Positions 53,230-62,554 are shown, counted from the stretch's first letter. The stretch is DNA of 64,000 bases from Spirochaetaceae bacterium (GCA_020353535.1 CP070696.1:864490-928489); one strand, 5' to 3'. Notes: generated by a model from the sequence alone, not told the origin. Numbers and translations are program-made.

Positions 53230-54321
53230 TTGACGATCCATAGTCGTGCGTCTCTCAGATCCTACAAAGAGTATCCGCGTATCAGGGCAGGATTACGGCT
53301 GTACTGTCTGAAAGGACTATGGACAGTTGTGCTTGTCATCCTTCTCCTTTTTTCAGGACAGATTCCCGGATGTGCAATTGAAAAGGCGAAGGTGGCTGTG
53401 TTTATTTTCAAGCCCTCCACTGAGATCTACGACAGGATCATGGCCGGGGTCAAGGCGACTTTTCTGGAAGTTGGATACAGGGAAAATCGCAGTCTGCTGT
53501 TTGATTATTATGAAGCTCGGCAAAACGAATCCCAGGCGATCAGGCTGGTCGAGAAGATTAAGGCCGGAAACTACGACCTTGTTATGAGCCTGGGAACAAG
53601 GAGTACCCAAATTTTACAGGAAAACGATGTAGTCGAGGTTCCGGTATTATTTTCCGGGGTTTTCGATCCCGTGCATGCAGGCATTGTGCCGAGTCTGGAC
53701 GGCTCCCAGTCGAATTATGCGGGGTCGAGCCATCGCCAGGAATTCTCGAAGCAATTCACGTATTTTCTCGAGGTCGTACCTTCGGTTAAACGACTGGGTA
53801 TTATCTACCGGCATGGTGAAGTCAATTCCCTGGTTCAGGTAGTGGAAGTGCAATCGGTCAAGGACAGCCTCGGCATTACTGAAGTGCTTCTTTCCCCCGC
53901 CAAAGATGCCGAAGATCTCGAACGGGCTACCCTTGAAATTGTAGACAAGGTGGATGCCATCTATCTTCCCGCGGATATTCTGGTCTCCAGCTCGGCTGCC
54001 CTCAGGATCAGGGAGGTTGCGATTACAAGAAAAATTCCGGTCTTCTCTGCTCTGGTGGACCCCACCAAGTACGGTGCCCTCATTTCGACCTATACGGACC
54101 TGTATGTTTTGGGGAAGCAGGTAGGACGCATGGCCGTGCGCATCATCTATGGAGTAGACCCCGGTTCAATGCCGATCGAGTTCCAGCAGGTACCCAACGT
54201 CGTGGTAAACAGGGAGGCGGCGGAGTTCCTCGATATATCCATTCCGGAAAGCATGGAGGACAAAATCACGGGTGTCATCGGGAAATATCTGGTCATCTCC
54301 ACGGGAGAATTGGGTCCATGA
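53230..54321 (+). CDS. PF04392-type (ABC_sub_bind) periplasmic binding protein A
   Basis: 363 residues from TTG 53230, which has GGAGGG 7 nt upstream (53217-53222); ATG 53215 and TTG 53173 are longer alternatives. N-terminal hydrophobic segment ending QIPGC, a possible relaxed lipobox, then the two-lobed binding fold: KVAVFIFKPSTEIYDRI, YDLVMSLGTRSTQILQEN, RLGIIYRHGEVNS, DAIYLPADILVSSSAAL and PTKYGALISTYTDLYVLGKQ. Substrate unknown (some family members bind amino acids). No ABC permease or ATPase is encoded nearby. The stop overlaps the secretin start by 4 bp. Confidence 0.85.
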   Translation: MTIHSRASLRSYKEYPRIRAGLRLYCLKGLWTVVLVILLLFSGQIPGCAIEKAKVAVFIFKPSTEIYDRIMAGVKATFLEVGYRENRSLLFDYYEARQNESQAIRLVEKIKAGNYDLVMSLGTRSTQILQENDVVEVPVLFSGVFDPVHAGIVPSLDGSQSNYAGSSHRQEFSKQFTYFLEVVPSVKRLGIIYRHGEVNSLVQVVEVQSVKDSLGITEVLLSPAKDAEDLERATLEIVDKVDAIYLPADILVSSSAALRIREVAITRKIPVFSALVDPTKYGALISTYTDLYVLGKQVGRMAVRIIYGVDPGSMPIEFQQVPNVVVNREAAEFLDISIPESMEDKITGVIGKYLVISTGELGP

Positions 54322-55697
54322 GAAACTATTTCAAAATTCGGACTGAACTACGGCTATTGGGCCTTTGTATGCTCATCTTGGTCACCGCTGTATTCTGGGG
54401 CTGTAAAACGGCTCCTGAGGATCCCGAGTTGTTGACGGTTTCTGTGCCTCTTGGACAGGAAGTGCGCAAACAACAGATCTTTCAGCTGAAACTGCGGAAT
54501 GACAGCTTCGCCGATGCTCTGCAGGACATACAGTTGACAGCCCAGGTTTTAGGATTGGAGATTGACTATGACATCATAGGGGATGCCGACATACCCCTGA
54601 ATGTAACGATGGAAGAACCAACACTGGGTCGTCTGATCAACAGGCTGGCTATTTCCGCGGGTTGTCTGGCGGTCAGACGGGGCGACTTCTACACCATTTA
54701 TGCGGACCGAGCAGAAGATATTTTGGGGGATGAGCCGATCAGCTATGTATACAGGCTGAAGGCTCTTCCTTTGGAGGTGGCGGAGACCCAGATCGAGGAC
54801 ATTGTTGAGATGGTTCGTTTTCAAGGTTTGGCGGAGAACAACTCCATCACCTTGACCGGACCTTTGGCGGAGGTTAAAAAGCTCGTCTATTTTCTCGAGA
54901 CAGTCGATCAGGAAGGGGACGTGGTTCTGATCGAGCTTCTCATCGTGCAGTATCGCCACGGAACCAAGTTCAACTGGGGATTCGACGTGACCTCAGGTCA
55001 GGTTATTCCCATGTCGGAAATTACCTTTCGTCCCGGCGAGGTGTCACCAACGGCGGGATTCACGTATCGGTTTCTCGATACTCTTGATCCCCAATTTTCC
55101 CTCAACTTGAGTATGCTGGTGCAGGACAATCTGGCCAGGGTAATCACGAACCCGCACATCGCTGTCAAGAACGGAAACGAAGCCGAGATCCGGTTGGAAC
55201 AGATAAAATGGGTGAATTTACCCAGTGCCTTTGACACGGATACGAACACCACGACCTACGAGCTGCGGGAGTTCCTGGCCGGGGTGAATCTGCGAGTGAC
55301 TCCCAACATTGCAGCTAACGGCTTGATCAGCCTTCAGATCGATGGCTCGCTTTCCGTTTTTTTACCCACTACTGGATTGGAGTACGCCACGGACACGAAC
55401 ACCATCACCACTCAGGTAAATGTCCAGGACGGACAAACCTTGATTATAGGAGGATTGATCAAGAGGGAAGAGACGGAATCCGAAGGAGGTGTCCCGCTCT
55501 TGCGTTTGCTACCTGTTTTGAACTACCTGTTCAAGCGTATGAGCATGGATATGGAGTATTTTGAGACGGTGCTGTATATCACCCCCCATATCTATCCTCT
55601 CAAAAGCTACGAGCAGCTCGGCTCCCGGGATTACATTCACTATCTGCTCAAGGATATGGCGGATCGGGAAAAGATAATCGAAGAGAATTTGAAATAG
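54318..55697 (+). CDS. Orphan secretin (type II/III secretion or pilus type), lipoprotein
   Basis: 459 residues. Signal with lipobox-like VTAVFWGC; an N0/STN-like domain (about 50-130), a KH-like N1 domain (about 142-205) and the C-terminal secretin domain (about 215-430), with VQDNLARVITNPHIAVKNGNEAEI, VNVQDGQTLIIGGLIK and the conserved PVLNYLFK. A secretin forms a large gated outer-membrane channel. It is shorter than GspD or PilQ. No GspE/F/G, pilin or type III partner is in the window. Co-directional with and overlapping the binding protein gene. Confidence 0.9.
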   Translation: MRNYFKIRTELRLLGLCMLILVTAVFWGCKTAPEDPELLTVSVPLGQEVRKQQIFQLKLRNDSFADALQDIQLTAQVLGLEIDYDIIGDADIPLNVTMEEPTLGRLINRLAISAGCLAVRRGDFYTIYADRAEDILGDEPISYVYRLKALPLEVAETQIEDIVEMVRFQGLAENNSITLTGPLAEVKKLVYFLETVDQEGDVVLIELLIVQYRHGTKFNWGFDVTSGQVIPMSEITFRPGEVSPTAGFTYRFLDTLDPQFSLNLSMLVQDNLARVITNPHIAVKNGNEAEIRLEQIKWVNLPSAFDTDTNTTTYELREFLAGVNLRVTPNIAANGLISLQIDGSLSVFLPTTGLEYATDTNTITTQVNVQDGQTLIIGGLIKREETESEGGVPLLRLLPVLNYLFKRMSMDMEYFETVLYITPHIYPLKSYEQLGSRDYIHYLLKDMADREKIIEENLK

Positions 55698-55759
55698 ATT
55701 GGGATCGGGATACCGAGCCTGGCCGCGTGAGCCAAGACCGAGGTGTACGGGGAGAGATT

Positions 55760-56908
55760 ATGCATTATACCATCGAAGAGCTGCCCGGGATCATGGATAC
55801 CCTTCAGTCCAAACTTCGCATAGCCGTAACCTACAGCGGCGACAAAGACGATCCTGACTCGGTTATCTACAAAACCCATAATCCCCGGTCCTGGAAGAGC
55901 TATCAGAAAGTGGCGGAGGATATTCAGGGCACCCTGAAGGAGATCGGATTCAAGCAGGTATTCACGATGCCTGAAAACAAGAACCTGCTGGAGAGCCTGA
56001 GAAAAGAGAATATCCATTTGGTCTGGATCAACTCGGCCGGCGTGCAGGGGTACAGCCCAATGAGCCACACCCCAGCTATGCTGGAAATGACAGGAATGCC
56101 CTACGTTGGCCATCATCCCGTCAATGCTGCCAAGCTCGACAACAAATATGCGTTCAAACTCGAATGCCAGGGTTGCGGTATTCCCACCGCACCTTTCATG
56201 AACTGGAACGGGGAGCGCGGAAAGTTCATGCCCAGGGTAAACAAGATTTTCAAGCTGAGCTTCGGCACTTACGAGGGGCCTTTCGTAGTAAAACCGGTTT
56301 GCGGCCGGGCGTCACTCATGGTATATGTCGTCGACACCATCGATGAGCTCCCCGATGTCGTCGAGGAGGTCTACAGCAAAACTTTGGATACGGTTCTGAT
56401 CGAAAAGTACCTGGGAGGAAGGGAATTCTGTATCGCCGTGTGCGGTAACGTTCATTTTCAAAATGGGCAGTTTTCTCTTTCCCGCAGACCCTTCGCTTTT
56501 TCTCCTATCGAGCGGGTGCTGGAGGAGGACGAGAGAATCTTTACTTCGATGGACAAGAAGCCGATCACTGGCGCGCGGGCTAAGCTGATGAACAAAGACG
56601 AAAATGCTGCGATCATAAAACGTCTGAAGGAACTTGGGGAGACAGTTTATCTGGACTTGGCTTTAGAATCCCTCATCCGTCTCGATATTCGTTCTGACGA
56701 GAAGGGGGATCTCAAGGTGCTGGAAGCAAATCCAAAACCGGATTTAAAAAAGCCCTCGGAAACAGTAACCAATCTGATCTGTATAGGTTTGGCGGAACAC
56801 AAGATGAATTATAGTGATCTAATACGCGTTGTTCTGGCGAATCGGTTGCACCAAATGTTCACGCATAAGATGCATCTGATCGGTCATATCTCCGACCTCT
56901 TGAGTTAG
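55760..56908 (+). CDS. D-Ala-D-Ala-ligase-like ATP-grasp ligase
   Basis: 382 residues. ATP-grasp fold with GHHPVNAAKLDNKYAFKLEC, GIPTAPFMNW, PFVVKPVCGRASLMVYVV (ATP-binding loop), VLIEKYLGGREFCIAV, and the metal-binding end LESLIRLDIRSDEKGDLKVL then EANPKPDLKK. This makes an acyl-phosphate and joins it to an amine; the true substrates are unknown. Unlike Ddl it has SYSG/HTPAMLEMTGMPYVG in place of the usual N-terminal loop. Start ATG 55760 with GGGGAGAG close upstream (GTG 55727 is a longer alternative). It lies between the secretin and the sensor-MFS gene. Confidence 0.85.
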   Translation: MHYTIEELPGIMDTLQSKLRIAVTYSGDKDDPDSVIYKTHNPRSWKSYQKVAEDIQGTLKEIGFKQVFTMPENKNLLESLRKENIHLVWINSAGVQGYSPMSHTPAMLEMTGMPYVGHHPVNAAKLDNKYAFKLECQGCGIPTAPFMNWNGERGKFMPRVNKIFKLSFGTYEGPFVVKPVCGRASLMVYVVDTIDELPDVVEEVYSKTLDTVLIEKYLGGREFCIAVCGNVHFQNGQFSLSRRPFAFSPIERVLEEDERIFTSMDKKPITGARAKLMNKDENAAIIKRLKELGETVYLDLALESLIRLDIRSDEKGDLKVLEANPKPDLKKPSETVTNLICIGLAEHKMNYSDLIRVVLANRLHQMFTHKMHLIGHISDLLS

Positions 56909-56969
56909 TTGGGGAGGGCAGGTAGCAAGGACGGAGCAAACGAGGAACCCCCGGGTCATCAATATAATT

Positions 56970-59300
56970 ATGCCGGTGCTTCTCCTGGGACTGGCCCTTG
57001 TTCTTTTGTTGTACATCGGCTACGGAAAGGCTCAACACACGTACCCCGATCTACGACTCGATTCGCTGGCCGCGGTAGGCGAAATCGTCAGGAACTCGCT
57101 GCAGACCTTCCTGGCAGCGGGACTTCCTCTTCACCAATTTGTGGGTTTTGCGACCCTTACACAACCCGTTTTGCTATCAGAACCTTCGATAAACGAGATC
57201 AGAGTGATCGATAAGACGGGCAAGATGATGTTCAACAATGCCCGTTCCGGCTCTCCAGGTTTGGGGCAAAACACGATATTTCTGAGAGACCGGGGGAGGT
57301 ACAGCATATACGAGAATGATCGCTTCTATATCCTCTCCCTCGATTTAAACAGCAAATTCGAAACCGTGGCCAGTCTGGAAATCATCACGGAAAAAAAATA
57401 CATCAATCAACGGATCAAGGCGGTTTTTATGCCCGCTGTCATTGCGGCCATATTCCTCCTCCTGGGTTATTTTGTCCTTGCGTTTCTGACTGAGAGAGGC
57501 CTAGCGCGGCGGGCTAATCTCTGGATCAGAGGTTTTTACGTGCTTGCCTTCGTTATCGTCGCCATTCTGGTGATGGCCACTCTGATTGGACTGCTCTCCA
57601 GTGGGGTCCAGGAAAAGGGAAGGGCCTTGTCCAAGTCTCTCGCTGCTCGCCTCGCCGCTGCCCTGGACATGGGAATCGATCTCTCCAGTTTCACAGAGCT
57701 GGATACGATGTTCAGGGAATACCGGGATTTGAATGCCGAGATCAAATATATTGCCCTGACCGAAAACGACATTGTTGCCATTCACACGCAGGATTCTCTG
57801 GTTGGCACGAATTGGGAATCACAGGGCGGCGCCTTCGAGTTTTTCCAAACACTACAAGCCGAGCCGGATAAGAGGGATATTCGTTTCGGAGTATCTAAGA
57901 AACTACTTTACAGGTCGTTATGGCGCTATGGAAAAGACTTTGTAGTGCTTCTCATCGCTTCGGGCTTTTTGTCGGCCTTATTCCTCAATCTGACCATCTC
58001 GTTCAAACGAAAATCCGATCTCGTACAAGCCGAGCTTACCCTGGAAGCGGAACAGGGCATGAAGAGAGATCTGATCAAACCGGTGTACTTTCTGGCGATC
58101 TTCATGGAAGGGCTTCACGCCTCATTTCTTCCCCAGTACATGAAGCATATCGCCACGGAGTCGGGACTGGGAGCCGGTGCGGCCTCGGCGGTTTTTATGG
58201 CCTACTTTGCAGCCTACACTCTCTGTATTATCCCCTCCGGTTGGTTTGCGCAACGGCGCAGCTCGAAACCACTGATAGCTACCGGAGCGGTACTTTCTGC
58301 AGGCGGGCTGCTGCTTCTTTCAGTGTTCCGCACCTTCGGTCTCGTTCTTTTGTTCAGGATGCTCTCCGGTGCAGGGGGGGGAATGCTCTTTATCGGGGTT
58401 CAGTCCTACATTCTCAAGCACACGACCCGGGAGACCCGCACTCAGGGCGGGGCAATCATCGTCTATGGCTATAACGGCGGCACTCTCTCCGGTGCAGCCA
58501 TAGGAGCCATGCTGGCCCTTTACATTGGGATGAAGGGGGTGTTCATTATGGGTGCAGTTGTGGGTGCGACCATCCTGCTGTACTCGCTCCGCTATATCCC
58601 CGCTACGCCTCCAAGTGTTAAAAAAGTTTCCGGGTCGAAGGGAAGTTTCCGAGGCTTGTTGGGAGTGTTTGGGGACATCTCTTTTGTGAAAACCGTTCTG
58701 CTGGTCGGCATACCGACCAAGATGATACTCACAGGCGTGACCATATACGCCCTGCCCTTGATCCTCTCCCTGCGGGCTTTTCCCCAGGAAGATATCGGTC
58801 AGATACTCATGTTCTATGCAGCGGGAGTGTTGATCTCCAGCAGGTATGCTTCACGATTGGCGGATAGATTGAAGAATACCAGGTACATCCTCTTCCTGGG
58901 GATGCTTGGTGCTGGAATCGGTCTGGGATTGATCGGCCTCATGAATTGGCAGGTCCTCTCTTCGCTCTCTATTCCATTTCTGGGCGCCCTCCTGGTGATA
59001 ACGGGCATGCTGGTCCTGGGATTATCCCACGGTTTTATCCATGCCCCCATTGTTACCCATATTACGGATACCCGATCGGCCAAGGCTTTGGGTCAAGCAA
59101 GCGTTGCTTCCCTGTATCGTTTTCTGGAAAGACTCGGGCATGTCACCGGGCCGCTGATCGTCAGCGGCGTTTTGGTGGCCATGAATGATAATATTCTATC
59201 CATCGGCCTCATCGGGATGGTGGTCGTGGCATTCGGCCTTGTCTTTGTCACCGGAGGAAAGAAAATTGGCTCAGAGCGGAGGATGCGGGCCGATGTTTAG
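56970..59300 (+). CDS. MFS transporter fused to two extracytoplasmic sensor regions
   Basis: 776 residues. An N-terminal helix (1-18), an extracytoplasmic sensor region (about 20-150; Cache-like IRVIDKTGKMMFNNARSG), helices at about 152-172 and 187-212, a second sensor-like region (about 213-310; IKYIALTENDIVAIHTQDSL), a helix (about 317-337), then a charged linker and a 12-helix MFS domain (about 370-765; PSGWFAQRRSSKPLIATGA). This combination of periplasmic sensing with a transporter in one chain is unusual. Probably an exporter whose activity or partner is ligand-controlled. The start is ATG 56970 with weak Shine-Dalgarno. The stop overlaps the next gene. Confidence 0.85.
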   Translation: MPVLLLGLALVLLLYIGYGKAQHTYPDLRLDSLAAVGEIVRNSLQTFLAAGLPLHQFVGFATLTQPVLLSEPSINEIRVIDKTGKMMFNNARSGSPGLGQNTIFLRDRGRYSIYENDRFYILSLDLNSKFETVASLEIITEKKYINQRIKAVFMPAVIAAIFLLLGYFVLAFLTERGLARRANLWIRGFYVLAFVIVAILVMATLIGLLSSGVQEKGRALSKSLAARLAAALDMGIDLSSFTELDTMFREYRDLNAEIKYIALTENDIVAIHTQDSLVGTNWESQGGAFEFFQTLQAEPDKRDIRFGVSKKLLYRSLWRYGKDFVVLLIASGFLSALFLNLTISFKRKSDLVQAELTLEAEQGMKRDLIKPVYFLAIFMEGLHASFLPQYMKHIATESGLGAGAASAVFMAYFAAYTLCIIPSGWFAQRRSSKPLIATGAVLSAGGLLLLSVFRTFGLVLLFRMLSGAGGGMLFIGVQSYILKHTTRETRTQGGAIIVYGYNGGTLSGAAIGAMLALYIGMKGVFIMGAVVGATILLYSLRYIPATPPSVKKVSGSKGSFRGLLGVFGDISFVKTVLLVGIPTKMILTGVTIYALPLILSLRAFPQEDIGQILMFYAAGVLISSRYASRLADRLKNTRYILFLGMLGAGIGLGLIGLMNWQVLSSLSIPFLGALLVITGMLVLGLSHGFIHAPIVTHITDTRSAKALGQASVASLYRFLERLGHVTGPLIVSGVLVAMNDNILSIGLIGMVVVAFGLVFVTGGKKIGSERRMRADV

Positions 59301-60483
59301 AACAGCCAGGCATATCACGGCAAAATACCTCATTGTACCGCTTCTGGTCCTGATTGTTGGCCTACCGGCTGCAGGAGACTCAATCTCGGATTGGTTCAAC
59401 CTGAGCCAGTCCTCTGAACGCTATTGGGAGCTTCGGGTCGAACCTGACAACGAGAATGTGCTTTATGTAAGCCCAAAGAGCGTATTTGATTTTAGCGAGC
59501 AGAGATCTCTCCTGGTACTGTTTCCTAAAGCCTCGGTGGCCTACGATATTGCCCTGAACACGATTCTGGGCGTTTTCTACGACAATGAGGTGCAGGCGGA
59601 ATTCACCCTGATAAATTTTCAGGATGACCGCAGCAACGGGCTCCAAGCTCTGAATTACGCCGAATCTTCGAATGTCGATCTTGTCTTTTCTATGGGTTCG
59701 CAATCCACCCAATTTGTTTTTGAGAACTACACCGGGCGGAAACTCCCGGTTGTCTCGGTATGTTCCAAAGATCCGGTGCTTCAGGGACAGGTCCAGGATT
59801 ACATAGGGGGTAGCGGAACAAATATCGCCTTCACCTCCCTCGATGCCCCGGTGGATCTCCAGCTTGCCTACTTGTTGCAGTTGAAAAAGAACCTCCAGCA
59901 GATTGCCATAATGTATGCACGGGATAATATCAGTGCCGTGGAAACCCAGGTCAAGCCCATGGCGGCGCTGGCTGCAAAACGGGGAATCTATGTCAGCCAC
60001 GTCATTGTGGAAAATCAGACCAGCGCCAGGCAGGAGTTAGCTGATAAAGTACCTGAGGCTGTTCAAAAAATGAGACAAATCGATCCTGATCAGCAGAACA
60101 GTGTCTTCTGGATCACGGGAAGCACCTCGGTGTTCCAGGAAATCGAGACAATTGACAAACTCGCAGAAAAGATCCCGGTACTGAGCGTGGTTCCGGACAT
60201 AGTGCAGGGAGGTGAGTCCAGCGCTGTTCTTTCTATTGGAGTCAGTTTTGAAAATAACGCCGTCAAAGCGGCACTATTCGCCCTCGATATTCTCGCGAAC
60301 AACGTGAAACCCGGAGATCTAGAGGTTGGCCTGGTCTCGCCCCCTGATATTGCGATTAACTTCAAAAAGGCACGGGAAATCGGCCTTGCCGTTCCCTTTA
60401 GCTTTTTTGAGAGTGCAAGTACGGTCTACGACTATGAAGGCAAGGTCGTACGCTACAAGGGTGAGCGGATTTTCAGCGAATAG
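59293..60483 (+). CDS. PF04392-type (ABC_sub_bind) periplasmic binding protein B
   Basis: 396 residues. N-terminal signal (about 8-27), an unassigned segment to about 75, then the two-lobed binding fold: LDLVFSMGSQSTQF-like NVDLVFSMGSQSTQFVFEN, QIAIMYARDNISAVETQVKP, QNSVFWITGSTSVFQEIE, and FENNAVKAALFALDIL. Paralogue of the protein at 53230 but only distantly similar. Start ATG 59293 overlaps the MFS stop. Last gene of the five-gene run; convergent with 60496. Confidence 0.85.
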   Translation: MFRTARHITAKYLIVPLLVLIVGLPAAGDSISDWFNLSQSSERYWELRVEPDNENVLYVSPKSVFDFSEQRSLLVLFPKASVAYDIALNTILGVFYDNEVQAEFTLINFQDDRSNGLQALNYAESSNVDLVFSMGSQSTQFVFENYTGRKLPVVSVCSKDPVLQGQVQDYIGGSGTNIAFTSLDAPVDLQLAYLLQLKKNLQQIAIMYARDNISAVETQVKPMAALAAKRGIYVSHVIVENQTSARQELADKVPEAVQKMRQIDPDQQNSVFWITGSTSVFQEIETIDKLAEKIPVLSVVPDIVQGGESSAVLSIGVSFENNAVKAALFALDILANNVKPGDLEVGLVSPPDIAINFKKAREIGLAVPFSFFESASTVYDYEGKVVRYKGERIFSE

Positions 60484-60495
60484 ATTCCTGACCTC

Positions 60496-62412
60496 CTATT
60501 CCATCCAGTCCCAGTCGCTCAGGAAGACCATGCCTCCCTGGTAATCGGGATTTTCCTTCAGATTCTTCCCGTTGTATTCCCAGCGAATCGTTCTGCGATC
60601 CGTGGTAACGAAATTGATCGTGGCCCTTACATATGCGGCATCCCTGTCAATCAGCACGGGAAGCATCCGAGCGTCGTTTCGCGCCGGATCGATGAAAGCC
60701 CGCACGTCCCCTCTGAGCTTATCCGAAGAAACACGAATATCCACTCTCTGGAGAGTCGAGTCCGGATCGTCGGCCTTAAAGAGCAAATAGTTGCAGTCGA
60801 ACAGCCAGAGCTCCGCCATGTCCAGGGGAGAGGATACCGGGGCGTTACCTGAGAACAGGTTGACCGTGGTGCTGCCCTGGTAGGTCAAAGGCCTCGGCAT
60901 CAATGGCGGCTTGTAGGTGATAGTGGAATCAAGCTTGAAAAAGGCATCCTGCCACTTATCGCCCAGGGTTGCTTTTAGGGCCATGGTGGCGAAGGCGAAT
61001 CGCCGCATCTCCTCATCGCCCCCCCGATACCCAGGACCGGTCCAGCCGCTTTCCGGGGTCCATTTAGCAACCTGTTGGTCGTAGTTCTTCTCGCCGTCGT
61101 TCAGACCTGCGGTGAAAGTTACTTCCTGGATGTTCATATCGTCGTCAGGCATGATGCGGGGAAGGGAGAGATAAGCCTTCTCCCATGTATCGGGGACCAC
61201 GAGTACCAATTCTTCCTGGATAGCCTTGGAGTATTGCCCGATACCGATGAAACCCCCGCAGACAGTGGTCTGGTTCATAGCCCGGCGCACGTTCATTTCG
61301 TAGGTTTGTTTTCCAGTTCTTACCAGCTTCTCGTCCTTCAGGGTATAGGATAGATTCACCGAAACCGAGGGAAGACCGGCTCCTCCGGAAGCAGCTGCCG
61401 GGCTACCCGCTACCGCGTTCGCAGCCGACGGCTGCAGTGCTTTCACGACATCGAGAACCGGGTTTTTTTTCTGGACGACGGGGGCCGGTATGGAGGAGGG
61501 TGCCGAAGGATCCTCGAGCATTTCCCGAGCCATGATGGTGAGAATAGGCTGCAGATAGCGATCTGCGTCTTCCAGGTTGAAGTCGCTGCCTTCGATAACT
61601 TCCAGCTTGATGCAGCCCAATTTCTCGAGCCTGGCGCGGAGGTTGGAGTATCCGCCGCTGATACCGGGCGTGACGTAGGGCACGCCGCTGAGGGCGGCAC
61701 TCAGCTTGACGTCGTTCTGCAGGCGCCTGTACGTATTAGTCCAGTCGACGGTGCACTTGAATCCTGCAGGCGCGGTGAGCCCGGTATATTCCATCACTAC
61801 GATGACCGGAACTCCTCCCAAGGTATCTGTCACGATCGTGTCGAACACCTCGGCTCCCTCTTCTGTGAGCGATAGGGAGAAGGGGATGTTCTGACTGGCG
61901 AAGGTCGGGGCCAGACCCTCCGTGGGTGTATCCGAAGTCATCATCTTTTCCCCGCCGGGGGAGTACAGGTAGAACCAGGCGTTGTTGACCGGCAGACCAA
62001 CGAGATTGATGTCGTTGGGTGTAACGGATTCCGTTGCCGTAGTCATTTTTCCGGCGATGTGAGATTTTATCCTGGCAATCCCCGACTCCGGCAGGGCGAA
62101 GTTTATGGCGAACTGCATGATGCCACCTGCGTCGAAGGTTTGCCCCTTTCGGAACTGGTAGCGCACCAGGTTGAACACCGGCATGCTCCTGCCGCGCAAT
62201 CGCTGTTCGACCAACCGGGGTCGGTTCGGTACATAGTACCACTGCTTCTTCTTACTGTAATCCTGAATGATTGTAATGGCCTCGTCATTGCCGTCAACTT
62301 TGACTGTTATCCGTTCGACCGAAGTGAGATCGGCCTGGGCAATACCCGTTTCGGTGATGGCAACTAGGAATATGGTCAGGGCTACGACAAGGAAAATAAT
62401 CTTTCGGTTCAT
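60496..62412 (-). CDS. Secreted protein of an unrecognised family (paralogue 1)
   Basis: 638 residues, signal peptide to about residue 25 (MNRKIIFLVVALTIFLVAIT, then ETGIAQA). No known domain recognised. Segments shared with the next gene: LYSPGGEKMMTSDTPTEG, IPFSLSLTEEGAEV, GGVPVIVVMEYTGL, CGGFIGIGQYSKAIQEELVL, and the C-terminal RWEYNGKNLKENPDYQGGM ending WDWME. Probably an envelope or extracellular protein with tandem beta-rich domains. ATG 62412 preceded by GAGAGGG at 4 nt, which lies in a hairpin. Confidence 0.75.
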   Translation of the reverse strand: MNRKIIFLVVALTIFLVAITETGIAQADLTSVERITVKVDGNDEAITIIQDYSKKKQWYYVPNRPRLVEQRLRGRSMPVFNLVRYQFRKGQTFDAGGIMQFAINFALPESGIARIKSHIAGKMTTATESVTPNDINLVGLPVNNAWFYLYSPGGEKMMTSDTPTEGLAPTFASQNIPFSLSLTEEGAEVFDTIVTDTLGGVPVIVVMEYTGLTAPAGFKCTVDWTNTYRRLQNDVKLSAALSGVPYVTPGISGGYSNLRARLEKLGCIKLEVIEGSDFNLEDADRYLQPILTIMAREMLEDPSAPSSIPAPVVQKKNPVLDVVKALQPSAANAVAGSPAAASGGAGLPSVSVNLSYTLKDEKLVRTGKQTYEMNVRRAMNQTTVCGGFIGIGQYSKAIQEELVLVVPDTWEKAYLSLPRIMPDDDMNIQEVTFTAGLNDGEKNYDQQVAKWTPESGWTGPGYRGGDEEMRRFAFATMALKATLGDKWQDAFFKLDSTITYKPPLMPRPLTYQGSTTVNLFSGNAPVSSPLDMAELWLFDCNYLLFKADDPDSTLQRVDIRVSSDKLRGDVRAFIDPARNDARMLPVLIDRDAAYVRATINFVTTDRRTIRWEYNGKNLKENPDYQGGMVFLSDWDWME

Positions 62413-62416
62413 TTTA

Positions 62417-62437
62417 CCCTCTCTTTTTTAGCGAGAG
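62417..62437 (-). promoter_or_regulatory. Possible hairpin sequestering the ribosome-binding site
   Basis: On the minus strand, CTCTC (62437-62433) can pair with GAGAG (62423-62419) within the Shine-Dalgarno GAGAGGG (62423-62417) of the gene at 60496, with a 9-nt A-rich loop. A 5-bp stem is weak, so a thermosensor-like or attenuation role is only a possibility. Confidence 0.3.
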
Positions 62438-62451
62438 ACACTTGAACACTT

Positions 62452-62509
62452 AATACGTGAGCGCTTCTCCGCGGCTCAAAAAGAGTGCCGAGAAGCCGCA
62501 CCACGTATT
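62452..62509. repeat. 58-bp imperfect palindrome between two paralogous genes
   Basis: AATACGTG (62452-62459) pairs with CACGTATT (62502-62509), and GCTTCTC (62463-62469) pairs with GAGAAGC (62490-62496). The loop contains CGGC/GCCG. It lies between the paralogues with no T-tract, so it is not a typical terminator. It may be an operator, an mRNA processing or stability element, or a repeat. Confidence 0.7.
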
Positions 62510-62554
62510 CTTCCAACTAATCTAGTGTCCCCCCGTGATCATCGATCAGGACGA

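Noticed and set aside
56963..56978. TATAAT directly before the sensor-MFS ATG as a promoter
   Set aside because: No -35 at 16-19 bp upstream, and transcription would start inside the first codons; operon position explains expression better.
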